This document shows, piece by piece, positions 34,599 through 43,031 of a DNA stretch of 64,000 nt. The stretch is from Actinacidiphila fildesensis. GTDB lineage: Bacteria; Actinomycetota; Actinomycetes; Streptomycetales; Streptomycetaceae. The stretch's first letter is position 1; every line of letters starts with the position of its first letter. A program made the position numbers and the translations under genes. The stretch lies in NCBI RefSeq assembly GCF_042652185.1, contig NZ_JBHSIX010000002.1; one strand, written 5' to 3'. The notes beneath the pieces are model-generated. The model saw only the letters and a list, made by a program, of their open reading frames with translations, ran no database searches and was not told the origin of the DNA.

Positions 34599-35831
34599 CT
34601 ACCCCGGGAGCCGCACCGGGAGCTCGCGCAGACTGTTGACCAGGATCGACGGGTTGTTGGCGAGCTGGTCCTCGGGCACGGCCAGTGCGAGGCCGGGGAA
34701 ACGGTCGAAGAGCGCGGGCAGCGCGACCAGGGCCTCCAGCCTGCCGAGGGGGGCGCCGGGGCAGACGTGCGGGCCGTAGCCGAACGAGAGGTGCCGGGCG
34801 GCGTCGCGGGTGATGTCGAACTCCTCGGCGGTCGGCCCGTGCTGCACCTCGTCCCGGCCGATCGCGCCGTAGGAGATCATCACCGCGTCGCCCTCCTTGA
34901 TGACCACTCCGCCGACCGGGATGTCCTCGGTGGCGTAGCGGAACAGGAAGTTGGTGGTCGGCGGCGACCAGCGCAGCGTCTCCTCGACGACCGCCGTCCA
35001 GGGGACGGTTCCCGAGCGCACGAGCGCCAGCTGGTCGGGGTGGGTGAGCAGCCCGCGGACGGCGCTGACCATCAGGTTGATGGTGGTCTCGTGGCCTGCG
35101 GCGATCATGACCAGGAGGGTGCCGACCAGCTCCTCGTCGGACAGCCGGTCGCCGCCCTCGGTGGCGGCGAGCAGTGCGCTGGTGAGGTCGTCGCCCGGCC
35201 GCCGCTTCTTCTCCGCCACGACGCTCGCGAAGAACGCGAACAGCTCGGCCATCGCCGCCCGCACCTCGTCGGCGGGGGTGACGCTGCTGAAGAAGGTGTC
35301 GTACAGCTCGCGCAGCCGGGTGTGCTCGGTGGCCTCGACGCCCATCAGCTCGCTGATGACGCGCATCGGCAGCTTGAACGCGAACACGGCCTTGAAGTCG
35401 ACGACGGCGCCGCCCGCGCCGGCCGCCTCGAACTCGTCGAGGATCGTGCGGGTGATCTCCTCGATCCGCGGTCGCAGCCGCTCCATCCGGCGCGGGGTGA
35501 GCGCCTGGGCGGTGAGCAGCCGCTGCCGCTTGTGGTCGTCGCCGTCGGCGGTGACCATGCTCGTGCCGGGGGCGACCAGACCGATCAGCGGCCACGTCGT
35601 GGGGATCTCCCCACGGGTCCAGGCACCCCAGCGGTTGATGTCCTTCACCAGGCGCGCGTCGGTGAGCAGTCGGCGGGCTTCGGCGTGGCGCGTGACGGCC
35701 CAGCACTCGACTCCGCCCGGCACCTCGATCGCGACCACGGGCCCGGCCTGCCGTAGCCGGGCACCCTCCCCGACAAGATCACGTACGAGCGGGTCGAGGG
35801 CGATGCGACTGTGGTCGACGGGGCAGGTCAT
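34599..35831 (-). CDS. Cytochrome P450
   Basis: Haem monooxygenase of 410 residues, soluble class I bacterial type. The start ATG 35831 has TTGGAGG upstream. Motifs are intact: I-helix MIAAGHETTINL, K-helix EETLRW (ExxR), the RYATEDIPVGG segment and the haem-binding loop LSFGYGPHVCPGAPLGRLEA, with the axial Cys near 357. No ferredoxin or ferredoxin reductase gene is next to it, so redox partners come from elsewhere. Substrate unknown. It diverges from the HTH regulator gene at 36101 and precedes the thioesterase. Isolated P450s of this sort are common in streptomycetes and need not belong to a biosynthetic cluster. Confidence 0.94.
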   Translation of the reverse strand: MTCPVDHSRIALDPLVRDLVGEGARLRQAGPVVAIEVPGGVECWAVTRHAEARRLLTDARLVKDINRWGAWTRGEIPTTWPLIGLVAPGTSMVTADGDDHKRQRLLTAQALTPRRMERLRPRIEEITRTILDEFEAAGAGGAVVDFKAVFAFKLPMRVISELMGVEATEHTRLRELYDTFFSSVTPADEVRAAMAELFAFFASVVAEKKRRPGDDLTSALLAATEGGDRLSDEELVGTLLVMIAAGHETTINLMVSAVRGLLTHPDQLALVRSGTVPWTAVVEETLRWSPPTTNFLFRYATEDIPVGGVVIKEGDAVMISYGAIGRDEVQHGPTAEEFDITRDAARHLSFGYGPHVCPGAPLGRLEALVALPALFDRFPGLALAVPEDQLANNPSILVNSLRELPVRLPG

Positions 35832-36057
35832 GGTTGCCTCCAAGGGGATGGCAGAAGCTGACCGTTCCGGCGGCCCCATTGTCAATAACCGTTCAGCGAA
35901 CGGCATTTGGTGCCATCGACCGCTGGCACTCCAGGCCCCCCGGAAGCCGGGCCTCCAGGCCCGGATCAGGGCCTCGCGGCGCGGTCGGAACGCCCGTGTA
36001 GCTTCGCTGTAGCCTCACCGCGCCAACGAACTTTCACAGCCGGTCATTTGACGGCGC

Positions 36058-36063
36058 TACAGT
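36058..36063 (+). promoter_or_regulatory. Putative -10 (TACAGT) of HTH regulator
   Basis: TACAGT lies 37 bases before the regulator ATG in the 269-bp divergent spacer with the P450 gene. Two further TAGNNT hexamers (near 36000-36014) lie upstream. The assignment is by position only. Confidence 0.35.
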
Positions 36064-36100
36064 GCGGCATCCGAAAGCCGAGGACGGGGAGGGGGACCGC

Positions 36101-37705
36101 ATGCCGGGGAACCGCGCGGTGACCGACGGGGAGCAGCCCTTGGGCCACCCGTTGAGCTGTATACGCGCGGAGCGCGGCTGGACGTACCAGGACGTGGTCG
36201 ACATCGTGGCCCGCCGGGTCGGCAACATGTCCGCGCGCCGGGAGAAGGCGTGGCGCTGGGAGCACCGCGGCGTCGTCCCCGACCTGGAGACCCAGCAGGC
36301 CCTCGCCAGCGAACTCGGCGTTCCGCACACCCTGTTGTCCTCCTCCCCGTGGCCGGCCTGGCTGCCAGTGGGCGACCGTCCTGCGGCGCGCGTCGCCTGG
36401 ACGCCGCAGGACTGCGTGGCCGCGCTCGACGCGACGGCCGGCACCGCGCTGCACGACCGGCGCGGGTTCGTGGTCGCGGGCGCGGGCAGCGCCGCGGCGG
36501 CGGCCCAGCGGTGGCTCGCGCTCGCGCCCCTGTCGTGGCCCCGGCCCGCAACCGTGCCGGCAGCGGCGACCGTGGCCGCGCCCGCGCCGTTGCTCGTCCC
36601 CGTATCAGGACCCGCCCCGGTTCTGGTCCCCGCTCCGGTGCCGGCCTCCGTCCCGGTGCCGGCCTCCGTGCCGTCGCAGCGCACGGGTCCGGCCGCCGTG
36701 CCCGACGCTCCCGCCGCCCCCGTTCCGCCCGCGCTGCTCGCCGCGCTCGCCGCGCTGGAGGAGCGGGTCCCGGCGCTGCGCCGGATGGAGGCCGCGCTCG
36801 GCGGCGGGCCGGTCCGCGCGGTGGCCGACGCCGAGCTGCGCCTCGTCACCGATCTGCTGGCCAAGGGGCCCGCCGCACGGCCGGGACCGGCCGCCGCGGA
36901 GCTCCCGGCGCGGCGGCTGTTCGCGCTCGCGGGCGAGCTGGCGTGCCTCGCCGGCCGCGCCTGTTTCGACACCGGTCACGAGGCCGCGGCCGAGCGGTAC
37001 TTCAGCGCCGCGCTCTCGGCCGCGCACGCGGCAGCCGACCGGCCGCTCGGAGCACGGGTCCTCGCCGCCATGAGCCTGCAGTGCCTGAGCGCCGGGCGCC
37101 CGCAGGAGGCGCTGGCCGTGGCGCGGGCCGCCCGTGCGGGCCTCGCCAGGGAAGCGGCGGGCGACGGCCGCGCCGCCGCCCCGGCCGTGACCACCGCCAC
37201 AGTCACCGAAGAGCCCGCCGGCTCCGTACGTCACTCCTCGGCGCTGCTCATGGCCCGGCAGGCCCGGGCCCACGCCGTACTGGGACAGGCCGACGTGTGC
37301 CAGCGGCTGCTCGCCGCGGCGGGCGCCATCCTGACCCCGGACGCCCGGAGCAGCGCCGACCACCGTGCCGACTACTGCGCGGAGGCCGCGGCCTGCGAGC
37401 TGGCGCTGGGCCGCCCCGCCGCCGCCGACCACTGGCTCCGGCGGACCCTCGCCGCGCTGCCCGAGGGCCGGGCCCGCGACCGGGCCGGCACCCTCGTCCT
37501 GCGGGCCGTGGCCGCGCTCGACCAGGGGGCCGCGGACCGGGCGCGGGGGCTGGCCGGCGACGCCGGACGGGCGGTCGAGGGCATCGACTCCCCCCGGGTG
37601 CACCGGGCCCTGGTGGCGCTGTGGGAGCGGCTGCACGGCCGTCCCGAGCGGCACGGCGGTGGCCGGGAGACCCCTGGCCGGGACTTCGCGATGACCGCCC
37701 TGTGA
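36101..37705 (+). CDS. HTH (XRE-type) regulator with TPR-like C-terminus
   Basis: Predicted transcriptional regulator of 534 residues. ATG 36101 is chosen since GGAGGGGG precedes it. Residues about 15-75 form a helix-turn-helix (LSCIRAERGWTYQDVVDIVARRVGN, KAWRWEHRGVVPDLETQQALASELGV). A Pro/Val/Ala-rich linker with repeats of the kind PVPASVP (about 165-205) follows. The second half is alpha-helical with tetratricopeptide-like units (ERYFSAALSAAHAAADRPLGARVLAAMSLQ split across helices; ADHWLRRTLAALPEG). This is the architecture of a large Streptomyces paralogue family with no known ligand. It diverges from the P450 gene and is followed by LCP gene 6. Its target is unknown. Confidence 0.83.
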   Translation: MPGNRAVTDGEQPLGHPLSCIRAERGWTYQDVVDIVARRVGNMSARREKAWRWEHRGVVPDLETQQALASELGVPHTLLSSSPWPAWLPVGDRPAARVAWTPQDCVAALDATAGTALHDRRGFVVAGAGSAAAAAQRWLALAPLSWPRPATVPAAATVAAPAPLLVPVSGPAPVLVPAPVPASVPVPASVPSQRTGPAAVPDAPAAPVPPALLAALAALEERVPALRRMEAALGGGPVRAVADAELRLVTDLLAKGPAARPGPAAAELPARRLFALAGELACLAGRACFDTGHEAAAERYFSAALSAAHAAADRPLGARVLAAMSLQCLSAGRPQEALAVARAARAGLAREAAGDGRAAAPAVTTATVTEEPAGSVRHSSALLMARQARAHAVLGQADVCQRLLAAAGAILTPDARSSADHRADYCAEAAACELALGRPAAADHWLRRTLAALPEGRARDRAGTLVLRAVAALDQGAADRARGLAGDAGRAVEGIDSPRVHRALVALWERLHGRPERHGGGRETPGRDFAMTAL

Positions 37706-37787
37706 CAACCCGGGGGAAATGCATCGGGTCTGCCACAGAACCGCCTGTGATTGCCGGAGTGCGGCCTCCAGCGGGCACACTTTGGCT

Positions 37788-38999
37788 ATGAGCGGATGGA
37801 CCAACGAAGCAGAGCAGCGCCGGCGCACCGAGCCGCCACTGCCCCCCGAGCTGTCGCCGCGCCGTGGCGCGGCCGCTTCCCGGGCGGGCGCGGGCGCCGT
37901 GGGCGGGGTTCCCCCGCAGCCTTCGTACGGCGGCGGATCCGGCGGCGACGGCTACGGGCCGCCCAGCACCGGCGGCGGACGCGGCCGGGGTTCCGGCCGC
38001 CGGCCCGGCAGCCGGGGCCGCATCGTGAAGTTCACGTTGCTGGGTCTGGTCGTGGCACTGCTGGTGGTGTCCGTGAGCACCTACTTCTGGGCCGACGGCA
38101 AGGTGCGCCGCGAGGTGGACCTCAGCAAGGTCGAGGACCGGCCGACCGGCGGCAAGGGCACGAACTACCTCATCGTCGGCTCCGACAGCCGCGAGGGGCT
38201 CTCCAAGGAGCAGGAGCAGGATCTGCACACCGGCGCCGCCGAGGGCAAGCGCACCGACTCGATGATGGTGCTGCACGTCGGTGACAACGGGAACACGATG
38301 CTCAGCCTGCCGCGTGACTCGTACGTCACCATCCCGGCCTTCACCGGCCAGCAGTCCCACAAGCGCTACCCCGCGGCCACCCACAAGCTGAACCGGGCCT
38401 ACGCGGACGGCGGCCCCGAGCTGCTCACCCGGACCGTCGAGTTCAACACCGGTCTGCACATCGACCACTACGCCGAGATCGGCTTCTCCGGCTTCGTGAA
38501 CCTGGTGGACGCGCTCGGCGGGGTCGACATGTGCCTCGACAAGCCGCTCAAGGACAAGGCGTCGGGCGCGGACTTCCCGGCCGGCTGCCAGACGCTGGAC
38601 GGCAAGCAGGGTCTCGCCTTCGTCCGGCAGCGGCACCAGGAGGCCGACCAGGACCTGGGCCGGATGCGCAACCAGCAGAAGTTCCTGTCGTCGCTCGCCC
38701 ACCAGGCGGCTTCGCCGGCCACCGTGCTGGACCCGTTCACGCTCTACCCGGTGATCAGCTCCGGCCTCGACACCCTCATCGTCGACAAGGACATGAGCCT
38801 GTGGAACATCACCTCGATGTTCTGGGCGATGAAGGGCGTGACCGGCGGCGACGGCAAGTCGATGACCGTTCCGATCTCCACCGCGAATCTGCCGACGCGC
38901 AACGACGGTGTCGCGGTGAAGTGGGACTCGGCGAAGTCGAAGCAGCTGTTCGCTCAGCTGAAGAACGACGAGACGGTCACGGTCTCCGGAAAGCAATAG
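37788..38999 (+). CDS. LCP family cell-wall glycopolymer ligase 6
   Basis: LCP ligase of 403 residues without a LytR_C domain. The ATG at 37788 follows CACACT by six bases and has no ribosome site, so a leaderless start is likely. The cytoplasmic part is Gly/Pro/Arg-rich (GGGRGRGSGRRPGSRGR); TM about 80-100. The LCP domain has TNYLIVGSDSREGLSKEQE, TDSMMVLHVGDNGNTMLSLPRDSYVTIP, LNRAYADGGPELLTRTVE, LHIDHYAEIGFSGFVNLVDALGG and FVRQRHQEADQDLGRMRNQQ. All conserved Asp and Arg residues are present. It ends soon after the LCP core (KQLFAQLKNDETVTVSGKQ), the minimal form of the family. Confidence 0.93.
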   Translation: MSGWTNEAEQRRRTEPPLPPELSPRRGAAASRAGAGAVGGVPPQPSYGGGSGGDGYGPPSTGGGRGRGSGRRPGSRGRIVKFTLLGLVVALLVVSVSTYFWADGKVRREVDLSKVEDRPTGGKGTNYLIVGSDSREGLSKEQEQDLHTGAAEGKRTDSMMVLHVGDNGNTMLSLPRDSYVTIPAFTGQQSHKRYPAATHKLNRAYADGGPELLTRTVEFNTGLHIDHYAEIGFSGFVNLVDALGGVDMCLDKPLKDKASGADFPAGCQTLDGKQGLAFVRQRHQEADQDLGRMRNQQKFLSSLAHQAASPATVLDPFTLYPVISSGLDTLIVDKDMSLWNITSMFWAMKGVTGGDGKSMTVPISTANLPTRNDGVAVKWDSAKSKQLFAQLKNDETVTVSGKQ

Positions 39000-39108
39000 C
39001 AGACATTCCGCCCGATTTGGTCGCTTCATCACCTAGGTGGCCCACAGAGCCCTCACAGCATTCCTATATGCTCAGCCGTTCGAACCGGCGGCTCTATAGG
39101 GGTGAGGC

Positions 39109-40305
39109 ATGAAGACGGATGTTCCCGTCATAGTTCCCGTACTGGACAGACCGAGGTCCGGGAACGACGCCTCCGCGGCGCCGACGGGAAAACAGCCCGC
39201 CGACCGTACCGTCACTCCCATAAGAGTGGACTCGGTAACAGCGCTTCGCTGGTTCGCGGCCGCCGGTGTCTTCTCTTTCCACACCAAGGGCTATTTCAAC
39301 GAAATACCCTCGCTGACCTCGCTCATGCAAATCGGATACGAAGGAGTGCCTTTCTTCTTCGTACTCTCCGGATTCGTCATGGCGTGGTCGGCGAAGCCCG
39401 GCGGGACCGCGCGCCAGTTCTACTGGCGGCGGTTCGCGCGCATCTGGCCGCTGCTGGCGGTGACCGCGGTCGTGGCGGGCCTCCTGGAGAAGCAGTGGTA
39501 CGGCACGCCCTTCTCGTTCACCGGCCTGCTGTACACCCTGAGCTTCACCCAGGCGTGGACCACCGACCACTTCTTCACCGTCAACATCGTCACCTGGACG
39601 CTCTCGGTGGAAGCCTTCTTCTACCTGGCGTTCCCCCTGCTGTACAAGCTGCTCGACCGGTGTGCCTCCTGGTGCCTGGGCCTGATCGCGGTCCTCATGA
39701 CGGCGGCCACGGCCGGCACCCGGCTGTGGCCCGTGTGGCACCACTACCCGGCCGCGACCGAGCGTCTGATCTTCGCCTCGCCGCTCGCGCTGACCCCGAT
39801 GTTCGTCCTCGGGATCTGCGCCGCGGTGGCCGCCCGGCGCGGCTGGCGGCCGCCGGTAGGCGCCCGGGTCTCCATCGCCCTGCTGGCCGGAATGATCGCC
39901 CTCTGCTGGGCGTGGACCAGGCATCCGCACTGGGTTTCCCACGTCGTGCCGGCACCCGGAATGTTCGACGCGCTGTTCATGCCGATCTTCGCCCTGACCA
40001 TAACGACGGTGGCATTGCGCGACGTACGGAGCGGTGCCTCCCTGCTGCGCCGCAAAGCCCTCGTGAAACTCGGGGAATGGTCGTTCGCCTTCTACATGTG
40101 TCATGCGATCGTGCTCCGGGCTTTCAGCCACTACGGCTCGGGAGCGAGTCCGGGAGTGCGGCACGACGCCCTCGTGGTCGCCATCATGCTTGTGAGTTCC
40201 GTCACCGCTGCGGCATTTCTCCATGAATGTGTGGAGAAGCCCGCCGAGCGCCGGCTGAAACGCCTGTGGACCCCCGGCAGAAAAGCCGCTGCCGTTCCCG
40301 CCTGA
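39109..40305 (+). CDS. Acyltransferase 3 family membrane protein
   Basis: Integral membrane O-acyltransferase (OafA/NodX family) of 398 residues, with GGGGTGAGG before the ATG. It probably acetylates a surface glycan or lipid-linked sugar. About ten hydrophobic helices are visible; motifs include SVTALRWFAAAGVFSFHTKGYF (the catalytic His region), EGVPFFFVLSGFVMAW, RRFARIWPLLAVTAV and NIVTWTLSVEAFFYLAFPLLY, all typical. The first 250 bases and the end of the gene use more A/T-ending codons (ATA, GAA, AAA) than its neighbours, which may mean more recent acquisition. It stands alone between LCP gene 6 and a double terminator. The acceptor is unknown. Confidence 0.9.
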   Translation: MKTDVPVIVPVLDRPRSGNDASAAPTGKQPADRTVTPIRVDSVTALRWFAAAGVFSFHTKGYFNEIPSLTSLMQIGYEGVPFFFVLSGFVMAWSAKPGGTARQFYWRRFARIWPLLAVTAVVAGLLEKQWYGTPFSFTGLLYTLSFTQAWTTDHFFTVNIVTWTLSVEAFFYLAFPLLYKLLDRCASWCLGLIAVLMTAATAGTRLWPVWHHYPAATERLIFASPLALTPMFVLGICAAVAARRGWRPPVGARVSIALLAGMIALCWAWTRHPHWVSHVVPAPGMFDALFMPIFALTITTVALRDVRSGASLLRRKALVKLGEWSFAFYMCHAIVLRAFSHYGSGASPGVRHDALVVAIMLVSSVTAAAFLHECVEKPAERRLKRLWTPGRKAAAVPA

Positions 40306-40306
40306 A

Positions 40307-40340
40307 TGATCATCCCTGAATGATCGTTCAGGGATGATCA
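40307..40340. terminator. First hairpin after the acyltransferase gene
   Basis: Perfect 14-bp arms (TGATCATCCCTGAA) around a six-base loop, starting one base after the acyltransferase stop codon and placed before a second hairpin. Confidence 0.65.
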
Positions 40341-40344
40341 CGCA

Positions 40345-40382
40345 AAAAGCCGGAGGCACTCAGCTGAGTGCCTCCGGCTTTT
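40345..40382. terminator. Bidirectional terminator with A/T ends
   Basis: Perfect 38-bp palindrome with arms AAAAGCCGGAGGCACTCAG. The G/C stem is flanked by A4 and T4, so it is a classical intrinsic terminator in both directions, between the convergent acyltransferase and acyl-CoA dehydrogenase genes. Confidence 0.92.
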
Positions 40383-40397
40383 GTGTTCCGTACGGGG

Positions 40398-41573
40398 TTA
40401 CTTCGGCAGGTTGCGCGCCATCACGATGCGCTGGACCTGGTTCGTGCCCTCGTAGATCTGGGTGATCTTGGCGTCGCGCATCATGCGCTCGACCGGGTAG
40501 TCGCGCGTGTAGCCGTAGCCGCCGAGCAGCTGGATGGCGTCGATGGTGACCTCCATCGCGACATCCGAGGCGTAGCACTTGGCGGCGGCACCGAAGAACG
40601 TCAGGTCCTCGTCCTTGGCACCACCGGAGGTGCGCTCGGACTTGGCGGCGGCCGCGTACGTCAGCTGGCGGGCGGCCTCCAGCTTCATGGCCATGTCGGC
40701 GAGCATGAACTGCACACCCTGGAACTCGGCGATGGCCTTGCCGAACTGCTTGCGCTCGTGGACGTACCCCTTGGCGTAGTCCAGGGCGCCCTGCGCGATA
40801 CCGATCGCCTGGGCGGCGATGGTGACGCGGGTGTGGTCGAGGGTCTTCATCGCGGTGGCGAATCCGGTGCCCTCGGCGCCGATCATGCGGTCGGCGGGGA
40901 TGCGCACGTTGTCGAGGTAGACCTCGCGGGTCGGCGAGCCCTTGATACCGAGCTTCTTCTCCGGGGCGCCGAAGGAGACGCCCTCGTCGGACTTCTCGAC
41001 GACGAAGGCGCTGATGCCCTTGGAGCGCTTCTCGGGGTCGGTGACGGCCATCACCGTGTAGTACTCGCTGACGCCCGCGTTGGTGATCCAGCGCTTCACG
41101 CCGTTGAGGACGTAGAAGTCGCCGTCACGCACCGCGCGGGTCTTCATGCCGGCCGCGTCCGAGCCCGCCTCGGGCTCGGACAGGGCGTACGAGAACATCG
41201 CGTCGCCCTTGGCCAGCGGGCCGAGGTACTTCGCCTTGAGCTCCTCGGAGCCGGACAGGATCACCGGGAGCGAGCCGAGCTTGTTCACGGCCGGGATGAG
41301 GGAGGACGACGCGCAGACGCGGGCCACCTCCTCGATCACGATCACGGTGGCCAGGGCGTCCGCGCCCGCGCCGCCGTACTCCTCCGGGACGTGCACGGCG
41401 TGCAGGTCGGCCGCGATGAGCGCGTCGAGGGCCTCCTGCGGGAAGCGGCCCTCCTCGTCGACCTCGGTCGCGAAAGGTGCGATCTTCGCCTCGGCGAGCG
41501 AACGGACCGAGTCGCGGAGCATGTCGTGCTCCTCGGACGTCCGGTAGAGGTCGAAATCGGAAGAACCGGCCAA
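40398..41573 (-). CDS. Acyl-CoA dehydrogenase
   Basis: FAD-dependent acyl-CoA dehydrogenase of 391 residues for beta-oxidation or branched-chain acyl-CoA breakdown. A TTG start at 41573 (MAGSSDFDLYRTSEEHDML) is proposed because GGGGAGTGAG precedes it and the orthologue, as I recall, has the same N-terminus; the next ATG is at residue 18. Diagnostic motifs are HVPEEYGGAGADALATVIV, SYALSEPEAGSDAAGMKTRA (FAD/substrate), RVTIAAQAIGIAQGALDYA, FQGVQFMLADMA, QLLGGYGYTRDYPVERMMRDAK and the catalytic Glu in QIYEGTNQVQRIVMARNL (near 375). The acyl chain preference is not readable from sequence. It converges on the acyltransferase gene. Confidence 0.95.
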   Translation of the reverse strand: MAGSSDFDLYRTSEEHDMLRDSVRSLAEAKIAPFATEVDEEGRFPQEALDALIAADLHAVHVPEEYGGAGADALATVIVIEEVARVCASSSLIPAVNKLGSLPVILSGSEELKAKYLGPLAKGDAMFSYALSEPEAGSDAAGMKTRAVRDGDFYVLNGVKRWITNAGVSEYYTVMAVTDPEKRSKGISAFVVEKSDEGVSFGAPEKKLGIKGSPTREVYLDNVRIPADRMIGAEGTGFATAMKTLDHTRVTIAAQAIGIAQGALDYAKGYVHERKQFGKAIAEFQGVQFMLADMAMKLEAARQLTYAAAAKSERTSGGAKDEDLTFFGAAAKCYASDVAMEVTIDAIQLLGGYGYTRDYPVERMMRDAKITQIYEGTNQVQRIVMARNLPK

Positions 41574-41666
41574 GGCTGTCTCACTCCCCGAGTGCTAACT
41601 ACCGTTAAGTAACCCTACGATCGTAGGCCGGATCGAGCCGATCGGCCCGTCCGGCCCACGTGAGCT

Positions 41667-42956
41667 TCACGACACCTTGTTGCCCAGCCTGTCGAGGGTG
41701 TTCGACGCGACGTAGTCCGCCATCGTGTCGTTCCGCATCGCCTCCCACAGGGCCGACGTGCCGTTGCCGTCGAGCAGGACCACCGACTGGCCCTTGATCA
41801 TGTCGAAGCCTGCGACGGGCGCGTTCATGAACGCCATGTCCGAGGACCTGACGTCCTTCATGCCCCAGATCAGGTCACGCAACTCGCCGTTCGAGAGCGA
41901 ATCGTCGACGCTCACCGAGTTCGTCACCTCGTCCAGCATCCGCTTCGCCTTGAGCGGGTTGCTGAGGGTGTCCCCCGACAGCACCTTGTTCAGCACCGCG
42001 CGCAGGAAGTTCTGCTGCCGGTGGGTGCGGTCCAGGTCGCCGCGCGGCAGCCCGTACCGCTCCCGTACGTAGTCGAGTGCCTCGTCGCCGTCCATGTGGT
42101 GGGTGCCCGCGTCCCACATCCCGGCGCCGTTGCGCCGCGAGACGGTCTTGTCGACGGTGATGTCCACCCCGCCGACGGCGTCGGTCAGCTTCCGGAAGCC
42201 GCTCCAGTCGACGACCGCGAGATGGTCGATCTTCACCTTGGAGAGCCGCTGCACCGTGTCGATCAGCAGCGGCGGGCCGCCCCAGGAGAAGGCCGCGTTC
42301 AGCTTGGCGCTGCCGTGACCCGGGACCGCCACCCAGGAGTCACGGGGCAGCGAGACCACATACGCGTGCTTCCCGTCCTCCGGCAGGTGCACCAGCATCA
42401 TCGTGTCGCTGCGCTGCGCACCCGGCTGCCACTCCGGCGCCTTCGCGCCCTTGCCGGTGGTCGGCAGGTCCGAGCGCGCGTCTATACCCACCAGGAGAAA
42501 CGTTTGTCCTCCCTTGCTGGGCGCGGGTATCGCCGCGGCCGGCACATTCGTCGGGAACGCGTTCGGGATCCGGTCGACGCGGCCGGTGTAGTGCTCGTAC
42601 GCGTACCAGCCCGTGCCGACGATCAGCAGCGCTCCGGTGCACAGCAGCACCACGGCGCTGAGCAGCACCCGACGGGTCCTGCGCCGCCGCCGGGCCCTGC
42701 GGACCGCTGTCTCCTGCGGGTCCTCCGCCACGCCGGGGACCAGGCCCCCGGTCTCCTCGGGTCCGTCCCCCTCGGGCTCGGCCGGACCGCCCGGCTCCGC
42801 CAGCCCATCCGCCTGATCGGCCCGCTCGGCCGCCCCCTCGTCCCGCTGACCCGCTTCGGGTCCCGCTGCCTTGGAGAGACCCACTCCGGGTCTCGGTACC
42901 GCATCCCCCTGGCCGGCTCGATCCACGGCCACCACCCCCTCGCACTGTCTACGCAT
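41667..42956 (-). CDS. LCP family cell-wall glycopolymer ligase 7
   Basis: LCP ligase of 429 residues. The start ATG 42956 is chosen since GGAAGGA lies six bases upstream. The N-terminal 85 residues are acidic and Pro/Glu/Gly-rich, unlike the basic tails of the other LCPs; then comes an Arg cluster (RRARRRRRTRR) and TM about 96-118. The LCP domain has QTFLLVGIDARSDLP, RSDTMMLVHLPEDGKHAYVVSLPRDSWV, LNAAFSWGGPPLLIDTV, KIDHLAVVDWSGFRKLTDAVGG and YVRERYGLPRGDLDRTHRQQ. There is no LytR_C domain. It diverges from the UDP-glucose dehydrogenase gene across 75 bp, tying it to a glucuronate-containing polymer by context. Confidence 0.92.
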   Translation of the reverse strand: MRRQCEGVVAVDRAGQGDAVPRPGVGLSKAAGPEAGQRDEGAAERADQADGLAEPGGPAEPEGDGPEETGGLVPGVAEDPQETAVRRARRRRRTRRVLLSAVVLLCTGALLIVGTGWYAYEHYTGRVDRIPNAFPTNVPAAAIPAPSKGGQTFLLVGIDARSDLPTTGKGAKAPEWQPGAQRSDTMMLVHLPEDGKHAYVVSLPRDSWVAVPGHGSAKLNAAFSWGGPPLLIDTVQRLSKVKIDHLAVVDWSGFRKLTDAVGGVDITVDKTVSRRNGAGMWDAGTHHMDGDEALDYVRERYGLPRGDLDRTHRQQNFLRAVLNKVLSGDTLSNPLKAKRMLDEVTNSVSVDDSLSNGELRDLIWGMKDVRSSDMAFMNAPVAGFDMIKGQSVVLLDGNGTSALWEAMRNDTMADYVASNTLDRLGNKVS

Positions 42957-43019
42957 TCTGTCCTTCCCGTGTGGACCTGGCCATGGCCTCACCCTGGATT
43001 TCGCACACCAGGACGCGAC

Positions 43020-43025
43020 TATGCT
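43020..43025 (+). promoter_or_regulatory. -10-like TATGCT of UDP-glucose dehydrogenase gene
   Basis: TATGCT ends six bases before the ATG at 43032 and no ribosome-binding site is visible, which predicts a leaderless transcript. Confidence 0.5.
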
Positions 43026-43031
43026 CTTCGC

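Noticed and set aside
34599..37705. Secondary-metabolite cluster around the P450
   Set aside because: Neighbours are a thioesterase, a regulator and LCP genes of the core chromosome; no synthase, redox partner or export gene belongs to it.
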